A DNA stretch of 64,000 bases from Nostoc sp. JL34 (lineage in GTDB: Bacteria > Cyanobacteriota > Cyanobacteriia > Cyanobacteriales > Nostocaceae), in NCBI RefSeq assembly GCF_017114945.1, contig NZ_JABXKQ010000044.1:1-64000 (forward strand), read 5' to 3'. Below are positions 8,840-18,060 of this stretch, piece by piece. Below the pieces are notes generated by a model. That model ran no database searches. It had not been told where the DNA came from and worked only from the letters and a program-made list of their open reading frames with translations. The first letter of the stretch is position 1. Each line of letters starts with the position of its first letter. Position numbers and translations under genes: made by a program.

Positions 8840-9568
8840 ATGACAGCCCTCACCCAAGACTACCAAATCACTTGGGAAAAACTACCCGATGATTACAAAC
8901 TCCCAGACGATCCAGTGGATAACATCAATCAACCAGCATTAGCTGCTGCACTCACGGAAAGCCTACAATTAGCTGGAAAAATTTCAGCTAACGCTCTGAC
9001 AACAACTAATTACGGCATTTGTGCTACTCTAAACAACAAAATGGTCATTAAAGCTCCTGATTGGGCTTTCATTGCCAAAATTAATGTTAGTAGAGAAGAA
9101 GTAATACGCAGTTACACACCTCAATTACAAGGTGACATTCCCGTAATTGTGATGGAATTTATTTCGGATACACAGGAAACAGAATATTCTATCAAAGCGA
9201 CATATCCCCCAGGAAAATGGTTTTTCTACGAGCACATCTTAAAAGTACCAAACTACATTATTTTTGAGCCAGACAGCGGCAGTTTTGAGATGTATCGCTT
9301 ACAAAACACAGAACAGTATATTTTGCAAGAGCCTGATGAAAATCAACTCTACTGGATAGCAGAAATGAATCTTTACCTTGGGGTGTGGCAAGGTACTCGT
9401 GAAAATCGCACAGGAAAGTGGTTACGCTGGTGGGATGAACAAGGAAACGTTTTGCCTTGGGGTTCCGAGTTAGCCCAACAGGAACGCCAACGCGCCGAAC
9501 AGGAACGCCAACGCGCTGAACGACTAGCAGCACAATTGCGGGCGGCGGGCATTGAGCCAGAAGTCTGA
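8840..9568 (+). CDS. Uma2 family endonuclease-like protein
   Basis: 242 aa. The core matches the Uma2 (DUF820) PD-(D/E)xK-fold family abundant in cyanobacteria: APDWAFI carries the metal-binding Asp, VIVMEFIS the second acidic residue, and WFFYEHILKVPNYIIFEPDSG plus YLGVWQG the family signature. The C-terminal 35 residues form a short charged coiled coil with a perfect repeat (QQERQRAEQERQRAE). The common PDVAV and VEVLS motifs are altered, so nuclease activity is uncertain. Monocistronic, with a strong terminator 30 bp downstream. Cellular role is unknown. Confidence 0.82.
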   Translation: MTALTQDYQITWEKLPDDYKLPDDPVDNINQPALAAALTESLQLAGKISANALTTTNYGICATLNNKMVIKAPDWAFIAKINVSREEVIRSYTPQLQGDIPVIVMEFISDTQETEYSIKATYPPGKWFFYEHILKVPNYIIFEPDSGSFEMYRLQNTEQYILQEPDENQLYWIAEMNLYLGVWQGTRENRTGKWLRWWDEQGNVLPWGSELAQQERQRAEQERQRAERLAAQLRAAGIEPEV

Positions 9569-9599
9569 TGAAATGTTTTAGGAAAAATTGAAAGCTACT

Positions 9600-9637
9600 G
9601 ATCCCCGGCTTGTTTGACAAGTCGGGGATCTTATTTC
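9600..9637 (+). terminator. Intrinsic terminator of the Uma2 gene
   Basis: Stem GATCCCCG-CTTG / CAAG-CGGGGATC with loop TTTGA, followed by TTATTTCT. It belongs to a family of related CCCCGACTT-type hairpins seen elsewhere in the window. Confidence 0.8.
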
Positions 9638-9834
9638 TCACAAATCATTAAGTAAAGCTGAATACCAGTTGTTAGACAAGATGAGGGTTTAACAACTGCG
9701 ATCGCCATAGGTTGATTACGATTGAATATACTGCTATTGTCGGCTGCATCAAAATTGCCTTAAATATCCTTTGCCAAAAACTGAGATTTATGGTTTGCAA
9801 AAATAAAATATCAGTAAAACTACGGTTTTGACCA

Positions 9835-10380
9835 ATGGCGTGGAATCCAGGGCAGGAGTTATTTGGCGATCGCTACATTATCGAGAGAAAATTAGGCGAA
9901 GGTGGAGTTGGGATTACCTATCTTGCAAAAAATCGACGCGGAGAATTGCGAGTTATCAAAACCCTCAGAGAACAAATCCTGAATCATCCTGACTGAATAC
10001 CACATCAAAATAAATTACGGCATGACTTTCGAGATGAAGCTTTGCGACTGGCTTTGTGTCGCCATCCTCATATTGTGCAGATAGAAAATGTCTTTGATGA
10101 AGATAATTTGCCATGTATGGCGATGGAGTATATCGAAGGCGAAGATTTGGGGAAGCGAATCACCAACAAAGGGGCGTTACCGGAAGGGGAAGTACTGCAA
10201 TATATTAGGAAAATTGGCGAAGCTTTGATATTGGTTCATGAGAAAGGCTTGCTGCATCGGGATTTGAAGCCGAGTAATATTATGATGCGTGCGGGTAAAC
10301 CAGAAGCCGTGCTAATTGACTTTGGTCTTGCGAGACAATTTATTTCAGGTGCAGCTTTACAGCATACAGAGAGTGTTACT
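9835..10380 (+). pseudogene. Truncated Ser/Thr protein kinase with internal stop
   Basis: From ATG 9835 the reading frame encodes a kinase N-terminus closely related to the intact kinase at 14002 (AWNPGQELFGDRYIIERKL..., GEGGVGITYLA, RVIKTL). Codon 54 is TGA (9994-9996) where the intact paralogue has TGG (Trp). The same frame resumes through HRDLKPSNIM and LIDFGLARQF up to HTESVT at 10380, where homology ends before the APE motif. The C-lobe is missing and a foreign fragment in reverse orientation abuts it. Nonsense mutation plus truncation make this a pseudogene; the paralogue suggests it arose by duplication. Confidence 0.85.
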
Positions 10381-10631
10381 CACCGGGCAAATCTGCGTCC
10401 TAAATCATCAACCATTGAATCTAAACCAGAGCCTTTACCACTGACTTTCGCATAGTTATATATCATCAAACCCGCCGCATAAGCTTCGCTACCAACAGTC
10501 ACAGATGTATCATCCACCAGTTCTTGCGATTGCGTCAACGACAGCAAAATGAGATACAGGGCTTCAAATAATTCGATATCTTGGCGCATTTCATTCAAGT
10601 CAAAAGAACGAGGTAAGAAGTCAGGGGTCAC
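10380..10631 (-). pseudogene. Internal fragment of a conserved hypothetical gene
   Basis: The minus-strand frame reads DFLPRSFDLNEMRQDIELFEALY ... LVDDTSVTVGSEAYAAGLM ... GLDSMVDDLGRRFAR. I recognise this from a conserved ~120-150-aa bacterial protein of unknown function that normally has an additional N-terminal helix and a longer basic C-terminus. Both ends are missing: the 5' side breaks next to the Uma2 fragment and the 3' side stops at the kinase junction, where the TGA is created. It is therefore a decayed insert rather than a functional gene. Confidence 0.65.
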
Positions 10632-10916
10632 TATGAACCGATGAATTTGACTGAAGGGCGCTTACTAATGTTAGAGATAGATCTAAGTTTAGGCTTATGG
10701 CAAGGTTCATTTCGAGATATTGAAAGGTTGTGGTTAAGGTGGTTCACTTTGGCGGGAGAATTAATTCCTGCACCCACAGAGGAAGCTGCTGCTGCAACTG
10801 AACGAGCTATCGTTGCAGAACTAGAAGCTGCTCAAGCCAAACGAAAAGTAGAACAATTAGCAGAACGTTTGCGTCAGTTAGGCGTGAATCCTGATGAACT
10901 AAATGAATTATTGTAG
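10626..10916 (+). pseudogene. C-terminal remnant of a Uma2 family protein
   Basis: The frame GHYEPMNLTEGRLLMLEIDLSLGLWQG ... LWLRWFTLAGELIPAPTEEAAAATERA...QLAERLRQLGVNPDELNELL is the C-terminal third of a Uma2 protein, ending in the usual coiled coil. The catalytic PD-(D/E)xK core is absent. Homology runs upstream of the possible ATG 10641 to about 10626, where the reversed fragment begins, so the ATG is probably not a native start. Conceivably translated as a 91-aa peptide, but without the nuclease core. Confidence 0.75.
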
Positions 10917-11492
10917 CTTCAGGAGTCTTTTTTGATACGCAGCATTATTTTCTGCTTTTGAGGAATCACCTGTACTGAAAACTTTGATAGTCGATGTCGA
11001 AGTCGCTATCTCATAATGATATAGGTTCTCAGAAAGATTAATTTTTGAGAGCGATCGCATATTCAGCACTTGAAATACATATAATATTTTCTTCAGGAAG
11101 TCTATAGCAACCTCAGTTTTTCAGAAAAACTATGATGTCACGTTATATCCTTACTGTTCCTAAACTCAGGTCAATTGGGTTACTAGGCGTAAGATAAAGT
11201 TCAGCAGCAAATCCCAAAGGCGATGCCCTGAACATTCGCAGATATTACCGCAGACACTGGTTATGTTGCGGCTGCTAAAATACCTAAGTATAAGTAGTAT
11301 GATTAAACGACTCAGGTAAAAGTTGTCTCTTTGGTCACACAAGACCATCAAAAGATTGTAGAAAAGTGTATTTCCTTGTCTCGATAGTGGTGCTAACCTC
11401 AATTTTAAGGATGTTATCAGCCTTTATCTGCTAGAGTTTCTGACTTTCAGCAAACTAGATAATTTATCAATAATAAAATCGCTAGGAGTGCG
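10917..11492. other. 576-bp gene-free gap
   Basis: I find no convincing gene, repeat or RNA here. It has one HIP1 site and AT-rich stretches. The final 20 bases include AGGAG (11484-11488), the ribosome-binding site of the following kinase. Confidence 0.5.
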
Positions 11493-12752
11493 ATGATGAT
11501 GTCACAGTCCCCTATGACAAGGCCAGAAATAGCTGCTGGAACTCTAATCGATAACCGCTATATTATCCAAAAACTTCTAGGACAGGGAGGATTGGGACGA
11601 ACTTACTTGGCCTTTGACACTCGTCGGTTTGATGAACCTTGTGTTCTCAAAGAATTTGCACCCATTAGTACAGGGGAGAGTGGACTAGAACAATATCGCA
11701 ACTTATTTAAAAGAGAGGCAAAAATTCTTCATCAATTGCAACATCCTCAAATTCCCAAGTTTTTGGCTTGCTTTGAAGGAGATGGTCGGTTATTTCTAGT
11801 ACAAGAGTATGTTGACGGTAAAACATATTCTAGACTCCTGGGAGAACTTCAACGTCAAGGAAGAAATTTCTCTGAAGACGAAGTTATACAGTGGCTAAAG
11901 AATCTGCTACCTGTTTTGGAATATGTCCACCAGCACAACATTATCCATCGAGACATTTCTCCTGACAATATCATGTTACCCGATGGCAAAAATTTGCCAG
12001 TGCTGATTGATTTCGGTGTCGGTAAGCAAATTGCTGACATGAACGAAGGGAGAAGTTCTAACCACCAAGTGACTTTTGTCGGCAAAATGTCTCTCGTAGG
12101 CAAAGTGGGATATGCTCCCCGCGAACAAATTAGCTTGGGTTTATGTTCTCCCTCTAGTGACCTTTATGCTTTGGGTGTAACAGCTATTGTACTACTCACA
12201 GGTAGAGATCCATCTTTACTAATGGATCAGTACTCACTTGAATGGAACTGGCGTTATTATACCTATGTAACTGATAGGTTTGCTCAAGTACTTGATTGCA
12301 TGTTGGCAGATAGACCTAACAAACGATACCAAACAGCCAGGGAAGTTATCACAGATTTACAGCGGCTTGAAGAACCAGAAGTGGCAATTTCTCCTGCAAT
12401 CATGCTTGATGATTTGCCTGCGACGGTATTTAATCCTGAATTTCAAGCTATGTCGGCAATATCGCAGTCATACAACCAAGCTGGAGAAACAATTTTTAGT
12501 TCACTTAGTTCACCTGCTAGTCCCCAAACTGAGCGAATTGAACAACAGCAACCACCTTCTCTCCAACCAGCATTTATCAAAAGTTGTCAGCAAGGATTAG
12601 CCTACCACATCGGCCCAATGGCAAATCTGATCATAGAAGAAATACTAGATCAAAATCCATATATTTCACCTGACCAATTTGTTGAACTCATAGCTAGGGA
12701 AATTCCTAACTTTCAAGCAGCTTTGGAATTCAAAAAAAGCTTATTTTCATAG
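11493..12752 (+). CDS. Ser/Thr protein kinase, HRDISPDN type
   Basis: 419 aa. Kinase domain about residues 15-295: glycine loop LGQGGLGRTY, ATP lysine in CVLKEF, catalytic loop HRDISPDNIM, metal-binding DFG in LIDFGVGK, and APREQ in place of APE. The catalytic loop has Ser where most kinases have Lys (HRDLKPxN), a variant I recall as recurring in cyanobacterial kinases. A Ser/Thr/Gln-rich linker (about 310-365) leads to a small C-terminal helical domain (IKSCQQGLAYHIGPMANLIIEEIL). No membrane helix, so cytosolic. There are three in-frame ATGs at 11493, 11496 and 11499; the AGGAG favours the second or third. Convergent with the haem sensor gene 47 bp away. Confidence 0.85.
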   Translation: MMMSQSPMTRPEIAAGTLIDNRYIIQKLLGQGGLGRTYLAFDTRRFDEPCVLKEFAPISTGESGLEQYRNLFKREAKILHQLQHPQIPKFLACFEGDGRLFLVQEYVDGKTYSRLLGELQRQGRNFSEDEVIQWLKNLLPVLEYVHQHNIIHRDISPDNIMLPDGKNLPVLIDFGVGKQIADMNEGRSSNHQVTFVGKMSLVGKVGYAPREQISLGLCSPSSDLYALGVTAIVLLTGRDPSLLMDQYSLEWNWRYYTYVTDRFAQVLDCMLADRPNKRYQTAREVITDLQRLEEPEVAISPAIMLDDLPATVFNPEFQAMSAISQSYNQAGETIFSSLSSPASPQTERIEQQQPPSLQPAFIKSCQQGLAYHIGPMANLIIEEILDQNPYISPDQFVELIAREIPNFQAALEFKKSLFS

Positions 12753-12799
12753 AGATTTAAACACCACGAATTTAGAGATAATATTTAATTTTGCATTGT

Positions 12800-13708
12800 T
12801 TACTCCCCTGTACCTCCCTGAGTCCGTTTGATTCTTTTCATTGCCATTTCTAAACTTAATTGCATCCGTTTAAAGGCTTTAGCTAAATTACCAATTTCAT
12901 CATTAGACATCTGCTCAAACTCAACATCCATATGTCCGGTACTAACTTCTTCAGCTATGCGAGTCATGCGTTTGAGAGGCATAACAACTTGTCTATTCAA
13001 GAACAAGTTCACTAATAGGATAGTCACTATAAATATAGCTGATACAATCAGGATAATTAGTAAGGAAGACTGATTGGCTTTGCTAATGACATTATTTGCA
13101 GGTACTGATACAATCTGAGCGCCGACAATTTCATTAAGCTTCCACCCAAATCCATTAGCTGTACCATAAAGAGTAATCATACTTTGAGGTGCAACTTCTG
13201 GTATACTATGACACTTCAGACAGCTTCCTTCAGAAACTGCTAAGGGACGAGCAATATAAAAGATATCCCCACCAGGAATTGAGCGAAATCCACTGACTTC
13301 TTTAAGGTCTGATTTATTTCTGAACCTTTCTACAATTTCCGTCTCAAAACCGTCAGCCTTATCCCGAAGATTTGTGGGATTGAGAGTTGCTTCTTTATAA
13401 AAGAAATCACGGTAGTCTGTTGTCTTCCGTAAAATCTCAAATACCTCTCGTGCTGAATATCCAGGCACAGTTTGCGGCAAAAATTCAGTAGCCAATTTAT
13501 CAACTAGCTCTGGATTCACTTGAGTACTGGTGTATTTACGAACAGAACTCATGGTTTGGATGAGCATGAGACCAGTTGAGCTAATATCTTGTTTAGCATT
13601 TTCCCTGAGTAGAGAAGAGAGAGCAAATCCACTCAAGCTCAGACCGAATGTCAGAATCACCAGTAGCAGAATTGTAAACTTTTGTTTCAGATTTAGATTC
13701 TTTAGCAT
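12800..13708 (-). CDS. DUF3365 (c-type haem) and HAMP membrane sensor without output domain
   Basis: 302 aa: N-terminal membrane helix (about 10-32), periplasmic Tll0287-like/DUF3365 domain with a CxxCH haem-attachment motif (C163-L-K-C166-H167), second membrane helix (about 213-236), HAMP domain (about 237-290), then the end of the protein. The domain suggests a redox or gas sensor using covalently bound haem. There is no kinase, cyclase or methyl-accepting domain after HAMP, so the signal must pass to a separate partner. It is flanked by two Ser/Thr kinases (convergent at 12752, divergent at 14002), which are obvious candidates but unproven. Confidence 0.85.
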   Translation of the reverse strand: MLKNLNLKQKFTILLLVILTFGLSLSGFALSSLLRENAKQDISSTGLMLIQTMSSVRKYTSTQVNPELVDKLATEFLPQTVPGYSAREVFEILRKTTDYRDFFYKEATLNPTNLRDKADGFETEIVERFRNKSDLKEVSGFRSIPGGDIFYIARPLAVSEGSCLKCHSIPEVAPQSMITLYGTANGFGWKLNEIVGAQIVSVPANNVISKANQSSLLIILIVSAIFIVTILLVNLFLNRQVVMPLKRMTRIAEEVSTGHMDVEFEQMSNDEIGNLAKAFKRMQLSLEMAMKRIKRTQGGTGE

Positions 13709-14001
13709 AATTTTAGATTACCTACAAGTCAAATTATTATGAACAAATATGACGAAAGTCACCGTTTACTCTAGCATGAGTAATCAACTTTCATATTTTG
13801 GTGTAAAGGCATAGTTTAGCTAAAAGTATTAGGCTATATCCAACTTTATACTATTAGTAATATTGAGGTTAATGAAAATGTTCTCTAAGTAACTAAGTTC
13901 CAAAAATGTACAACAGCAATTCAAACGGAATTCCCAAAAATTCGTGTTGGCTGTTCTGATACCGTGCCAAAATCAATACCAGCAATTGTCAAATATTACT
14001 A

Positions 14002-15897
14002 ATGGTGTGGAATGCAGGAAAGTCTTTATTCGGGGGACGCTACATTATCGAAAGCCAACTAGGTGAAGGTGGAATTGGCATTACTTATCTTGCCAGAAAT
14101 CAACGAAATCAACAGCGAGTGATTAAAACCCTCAAAGAAGAAATCCTGAATCACCCCGCCTGGATACTCCACCGAAACAAGTTACGGCAAGACTTCCGTG
14201 ATGAAGCCGTTCGGCTGGCTGTGTGTCACCATCCTCATATAGTACAGATAGAAACCATCTTTGATGAGGGAAATTTTCCCTGCATGGTAATGGAGTACAT
14301 CGAAGGTGAAGACTTAGGACAGCGCTTGAGGCGCATAGGAGTGCTGTCAGAACCAGAAGCGCTGCTGTACATCAGGCAAATTGGCGACGCTTTGACCGTA
14401 ATCCATTCTAAAGGATTGCTGCATCGGGATCTCAAGCCACGCAACATCATGATCCGCATTGATAAATCAGAAGCAGTGCTGATAGACTTTGGCATCGCTA
14501 GAGAATTTATTCCTAATATGATTCAAAGGCATACTGTGTATCGCACTCCTGGTTTTGCCCCACCTGAGCAGTATGAATCAGAAGCGCCACGAGGAGAATA
14601 CATTGACATCTATGCCTTAGCCGCTACTTTGTATAATTTGCTTACCGCAGTTGTCCCAACAAGTGCAGATGATAGACGTCACAATATTAATTTAGAACCA
14701 CCACAATATTTTAATCCCAACATCAGCAACAGAGTAAATCAGGCTATTATGTGCGGTATGGATTTGGAGTCAACCTATCGTCCTCAGTCTGTGCAGGAGT
14801 GGTTGGATTTATTGGGGACTGATACTGGAGAAAATGTAGTAAAAACATCATCTACATTAGTGGTAATGCCTAAACTGAAACTAGCTCCACTTGTTGTATT
14901 AGATCAGCAGAACTGGCAATGCGTACAGACCCTCAAAGGTCATTCTAGTATGGTTCATGCGATCGCTATTAGCCCAGACGGGCAATTTATTGCTAGTGGC
15001 AGTAATGACAAGACTATCAAACTTTGGCAAGTGGGTACTGGCAAGCTAGTACGTCAACTAGGTCGTTGGTCTTCTAGTCATTCCAGTATGATTGATTCTG
15101 TCGCCTTTAGCCCAATCTCTTCAAACCTTTCTTCTCAAGGGGATTCCGGTAAATCTGCGGGAGTTGCAGACCTGAATCGGGGAATCTTAGCTAGCGGTAG
15201 TTGGGATAACACAATCAAATTGTGGGATGTCAACACAGGCAAAGAAATTCGTACTCTTACGGGTCATGCCAATTGGGTGAATTCCGTTGCCTTTAGTCCA
15301 GATGGCAAGTTTCTAGCTAGTGGCAGTGCTGACTGCACAATCAAACTGTGGCAGGTACACACTGGCATTGAAATCCAAACTCTCACTGGTCATTCCGACT
15401 CAGTTTCGTCAGTCGCCTACTCTCCGAGAACGCCTGCAACCACTAGTCAGGATAGACAACTGGTGGCTAGTGGCAGTAATGATTACACTATCAAACTGTG
15501 GCAAGTATACACAGGTAGAAACGTTTGCACATTATTAGGCCATTCCTTCTTCGTCAACTGTATCGCCTTCAGTAAGGATGGGGAAATTATTGCCAGTGGC
15601 AGTGGTGACAATACGATTAAACTGTGGCATGTAAATACAGGCAGAGAAATTCGTACTCTCATTGGTCATTCTGATTCAGTTTGGTCAGTCGCCTTTAGCC
15701 AAGATGGGCAATTTCTCGCTAGTGGCAGTTGGGACAACACTATCAAATTGTGGCACGTACACAGTGGCAGAGAAATTAGCATACTGACAGGGCATTCTAG
15801 CTATGTTAGATGCGTCGCTTTCAGTCCCGATGGCCAAACCCTAGTTAGCGGTGGTGATGACGACACGATCAAGATTTGGCGACGAGGTGGTAAATAA
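14002..15897 (+). CDS. Ser/Thr protein kinase with C-terminal WD40 propeller
   Basis: 631 aa. Kinase domain about 10-275 with all key motifs: [41 protein letters not shown]. Seven WD40 repeats (about 310-630) follow, each ending in a version of TIKLWxV, enough for one seven-bladed propeller. Blades 2 and 4 carry Ser/Thr-rich insertions. No membrane helix, so a cytosolic kinase whose propeller probably recruits partners or substrates. The broken gene at 9835 is a close paralogue of the N-terminal part. ATG 14002 aligns with the paralogue's start (M-x-WN-G). Confidence 0.92.
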   Translation: MVWNAGKSLFGGRYIIESQLGEGGIGITYLARNQRNQQRVIKTLKEEILNHPAWILHRNKLRQDFRDEAVRLAVCHHPHIVQIETIFDEGNFPCMVMEYIEGEDLGQRLRRIGVLSEPEALLYIRQIGDALTVIHSKGLLHRDLKPRNIMIRIDKSEAVLIDFGIAREFIPNMIQRHTVYRTPGFAPPEQYESEAPRGEYIDIYALAATLYNLLTAVVPTSADDRRHNINLEPPQYFNPNISNRVNQAIMCGMDLESTYRPQSVQEWLDLLGTDTGENVVKTSSTLVVMPKLKLAPLVVLDQQNWQCVQTLKGHSSMVHAIAISPDGQFIASGSNDKTIKLWQVGTGKLVRQLGRWSSSHSSMIDSVAFSPISSNLSSQGDSGKSAGVADLNRGILASGSWDNTIKLWDVNTGKEIRTLTGHANWVNSVAFSPDGKFLASGSADCTIKLWQVHTGIEIQTLTGHSDSVSSVAYSPRTPATTSQDRQLVASGSNDYTIKLWQVYTGRNVCTLLGHSFFVNCIAFSKDGEIIASGSGDNTIKLWHVNTGREIRTLIGHSDSVWSVAFSQDGQFLASGSWDNTIKLWHVHSGREISILTGHSSYVRCVAFSPDGQTLVSGGDDDTIKIWRRGGK

Positions 15898-16083
15898 TTC
15901 GTAATGACGCTCCTGCGGATGCTCGAGTCCTCGCTACCGCTAACGTAATTCGTAATTTTGAATTGACATCTCTCTGTGCTGAGTGTGGTTAGTGACTTTT
16001 AAACCTACAGATAAAACTGCGATCGCCCCAAATTTGTGACAATAATGACGGCAACCGTAATTTTTGAACAGTAAATTATTATT

Positions 16084-16977
16084 ATGAGCTTTGGTGTTGG
16101 TGATTTATTCTGGATTTTCCTGCTTTTGACTTCTTTGCAACCCCTTTGGCAAAAACGTCAAATAGAATATCGGCGCTTGCGTACTTTAGAAGAATTCCAG
16201 AAGGAACGCAAAAGTCGGGTGATTTTGCTAATTCACCGCCAAGAGTCCCTTAGCTTCCTGGGAATTCCCATATCTCGCTACATTACTATCGAAGACTCAG
16301 AACAAATATTGCGAGCAATTCGCCTCACACCCCCAGATGTGCCCATTGACTTAATTTTGCACACTCCTGGTGGTTTGGTTTTGGCTACAGAACAAATCGC
16401 CAGAGCATTAATTCGCCACCAAGCAAAAGTCACAGTCTTTGTACCTCACTACGCCATGAGTGGCGGTACTATGCTTGCCCTCGCCTCTGATGAAATTATT
16501 ATGGATGCTAACGCTGTCTTAGGGCCAGTTGATCCCCAACTGGGTAATTACCCCGCAGCTAGCATCCTGAAAGTAGTTGAAGATAAACCCATCAGTGAGA
16601 TTGATGACCAAACTCTAATTATGGCTGATCTTTCACGCAAAGCAATTCAGCAGGTACAGCGGTTTGTACGAACTCTGCTTAAAGACAGTATACCTAAACA
16701 AAAAGTTCTGCCAGAAAATATTGAATCGATTATTGAAGCCTTGACAACTGGGCGCGTCACCCACGACTATCCCATCACTATTGAAGAAGCAACAGAAATG
16801 GGGCTGCCCGTAACTGTCGGACTGCCCCATTCTATTTATGATCTCATGGATCTGTACCCACAGCCACAAGGAGGACGACCCAGCGTGCAGTACATTCCTA
16901 TGCCTTACAATGACCGCCGTCCAATTCTACCTACACCCAAAGGCAGACCCTTAGAAGAACCAAATCAGATGACTTGA
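16084..16977 (+). CDS. Membrane-anchored Clp/SppA-fold serine protease (SDH family)
   Basis: 297 aa. An N-terminal membrane helix (about 3-20) precedes a Clp/crotonase-fold domain: IDLILHTPGGLVLATEQIA (oxyanion-forming region), AMSGGTMLALASDEIIMD with the nucleophilic Ser, and LGPVDPQLG. This matches the serine dehydrogenase/SDH proteinase family related to SppA signal-peptide peptidases. It is likely a membrane-bound protease facing the cytosol. The C-terminal ~40 residues are proline-rich and probably unstructured. Convergent with the repeat-tailed protein 31 bp downstream. Confidence 0.82.
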   Translation: MSFGVGDLFWIFLLLTSLQPLWQKRQIEYRRLRTLEEFQKERKSRVILLIHRQESLSFLGIPISRYITIEDSEQILRAIRLTPPDVPIDLILHTPGGLVLATEQIARALIRHQAKVTVFVPHYAMSGGTMLALASDEIIMDANAVLGPVDPQLGNYPAASILKVVEDKPISEIDDQTLIMADLSRKAIQQVQRFVRTLLKDSIPKQKVLPENIESIIEALTTGRVTHDYPITIEEATEMGLPVTVGLPHSIYDLMDLYPQPQGGRPSVQYIPMPYNDRRPILPTPKGRPLEEPNQMT

Positions 16978-17008
16978 GGGGCTTTGGGATAGGAGCTTTT
17001 TGTGGCGA

Positions 17009-17698
17009 CTAGGGTGTAGCCGTTGGTGTAGCTGTTGGTGTTGCCGTTGGTGTAGCTGTTGGTGTAGCTGTTGGTGTTGCCGTTGGTGTAGCTGTTGGTG
17101 TTGCCGTTGGTGTAGCTGTTGGTGTTGCCGTCGGTTTAGCCGTCGGTTTAGCCGTCGGTTTAGCCGTCGGTTTAGCGGTTGGTGTCGCCGTTGGTGTCGC
17201 TGTTGGTTTAGCCGTTGGCTGACTGAAGAGTGTCTTTGCTTCTTCATTCAGCTTTTGGCGGAGTGCTAAATTAGCAATTCCAGTTTCTTGCAACTGATAT
17301 TTCTTCTGATACTCCTTCACTACTGCTTCCGTGCGGGAACCATAAAAATGATCGCGCGGGAGAGGAGGATTTGGCTTCACCACTGCATTCAAATTTTTTT
17401 GCAGAATTTGAACGATATTAGCAGCAAAATCTTGGGTTTTTGGCCCTGCTATCCCATCAACTGGTTTTAGCTTATAACCTGTCTGAAATTCACGAATTGC
17501 CTTTTTAGTTTCCTCATCCGTCAAAGCACCATTTGTTACCTTGACGTTATAGCCTAACCCGTGCAACACAGCACGGAATTGCTCGGGCGTATAGCTACGT
17601 TGACGAGCTGCGAAACCAGTGTCTGCAATTACCAAACTAGCAGTTACTAGGCAAGTAACAGCAAAGGTTGCGCTTGATTTTCCAAACCCACACCACAT
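17009..17698 (-). CDS. Secreted peptidoglycan-binding protein with PTA-repeat tail
   Basis: 229 aa. Signal peptide (about 1-31), then one or two peptidoglycan-binding-like helical motifs: YTPEQFRAVLHGLGY ... TKKAIREFQTGYKLKPVDGIAGPKTQ, and a second half with YGSRTEAVVKEYQKKYQLQETG. The last ~68 residues are an unbroken Pro-Thr-Ala/Lys repeat (PTATPTAKPT style), encoded by a 6/12-bp tandem DNA repeat. Such tails resemble flexible cell-wall linkers, but nothing follows it. Likely periplasmic and bound to the cell wall. Tail length may vary between strains. Confidence 0.8.
   Translation of the reverse strand: MWCGFGKSSATFAVTCLVTASLVIADTGFAARQRSYTPEQFRAVLHGLGYNVKVTNGALTDEETKKAIREFQTGYKLKPVDGIAGPKTQDFAANIVQILQKNLNAVVKPNPPLPRDHFYGSRTEAVVKEYQKKYQLQETGIANLALRQKLNEEAKTLFSQPTAKPTATPTATPTAKPTAKPTAKPTAKPTATPTATPTATPTATPTATPTATPTATPTATPTATPTATP
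17017..17214. repeat. Coding 6/12-bp minisatellite
   Basis: Tandem array of GGTGTAGCTGTT, GGTGTTGCCGTT and GGTTTAGCCGTC variants (plus-strand reading) that encodes the PTA repeat. Blocks of identical variants, such as four successive GGTTTAGCCGTC-type units, suggest recent local expansion. Confidence 0.9.
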
Positions 17699-17922
17699 AC
17701 TTAAAACTCCTTTGGATTAAATCAGCAGGATTATAAACATTAACAGCTGCATTTTAAGTTTGTTTAATAACTTTTTTCGCGATTTTTGAATAATTTTTGA
17801 TTTATTTTTGTCAAATTTAGCCATGTCTACAAAAACTAATTTGTGTCATCCACCAAAAGAAGTATCTTGTTTTAGCAGAGATACAGCGGTTATCATTTGA
17901 ATTGAATACACCCTTAGAAGAG

Positions 17923-17968
17923 TAGATCCCAGTAGGGGCGCACATATGTGCGCCCCTACTGGGATCTA
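17923..17968. repeat. Perfect 46-bp palindrome (dispersed repeat), copy 2
   Basis: Left arm TAGATCCCAGTAGGGGCGCA, inverted exactly on the right, centred on CACAT|ATGTG at 17945/17946. Shares its core with 4389-4420. It sits in the 362-bp gap 17699-18060, which otherwise shows only AT-rich promoter-like sequence. Confidence 0.95.
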
Positions 17969-18060
17969 GTCAACTGCAATTGCTTGGAAATAGCCGAAAA
18001 TTAATAAATGAAAGAGCTTATGTTTAAAATATCCAAAATATGTATAATACATAACAAAAA

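Noticed and set aside
11166..11402. 78-codon minus-strand frame in the gap before the kinase
   Set aside because: Low-quality composition, no ribosome-binding site, no similarity recognised.
17000..17269. Cys/Trp/Arg-rich plus-strand frame opposite the PTA-repeat protein
   Set aside because: It is the antisense reading of the tandem repeat; the minus-strand frame has a signal peptide and a folded domain.
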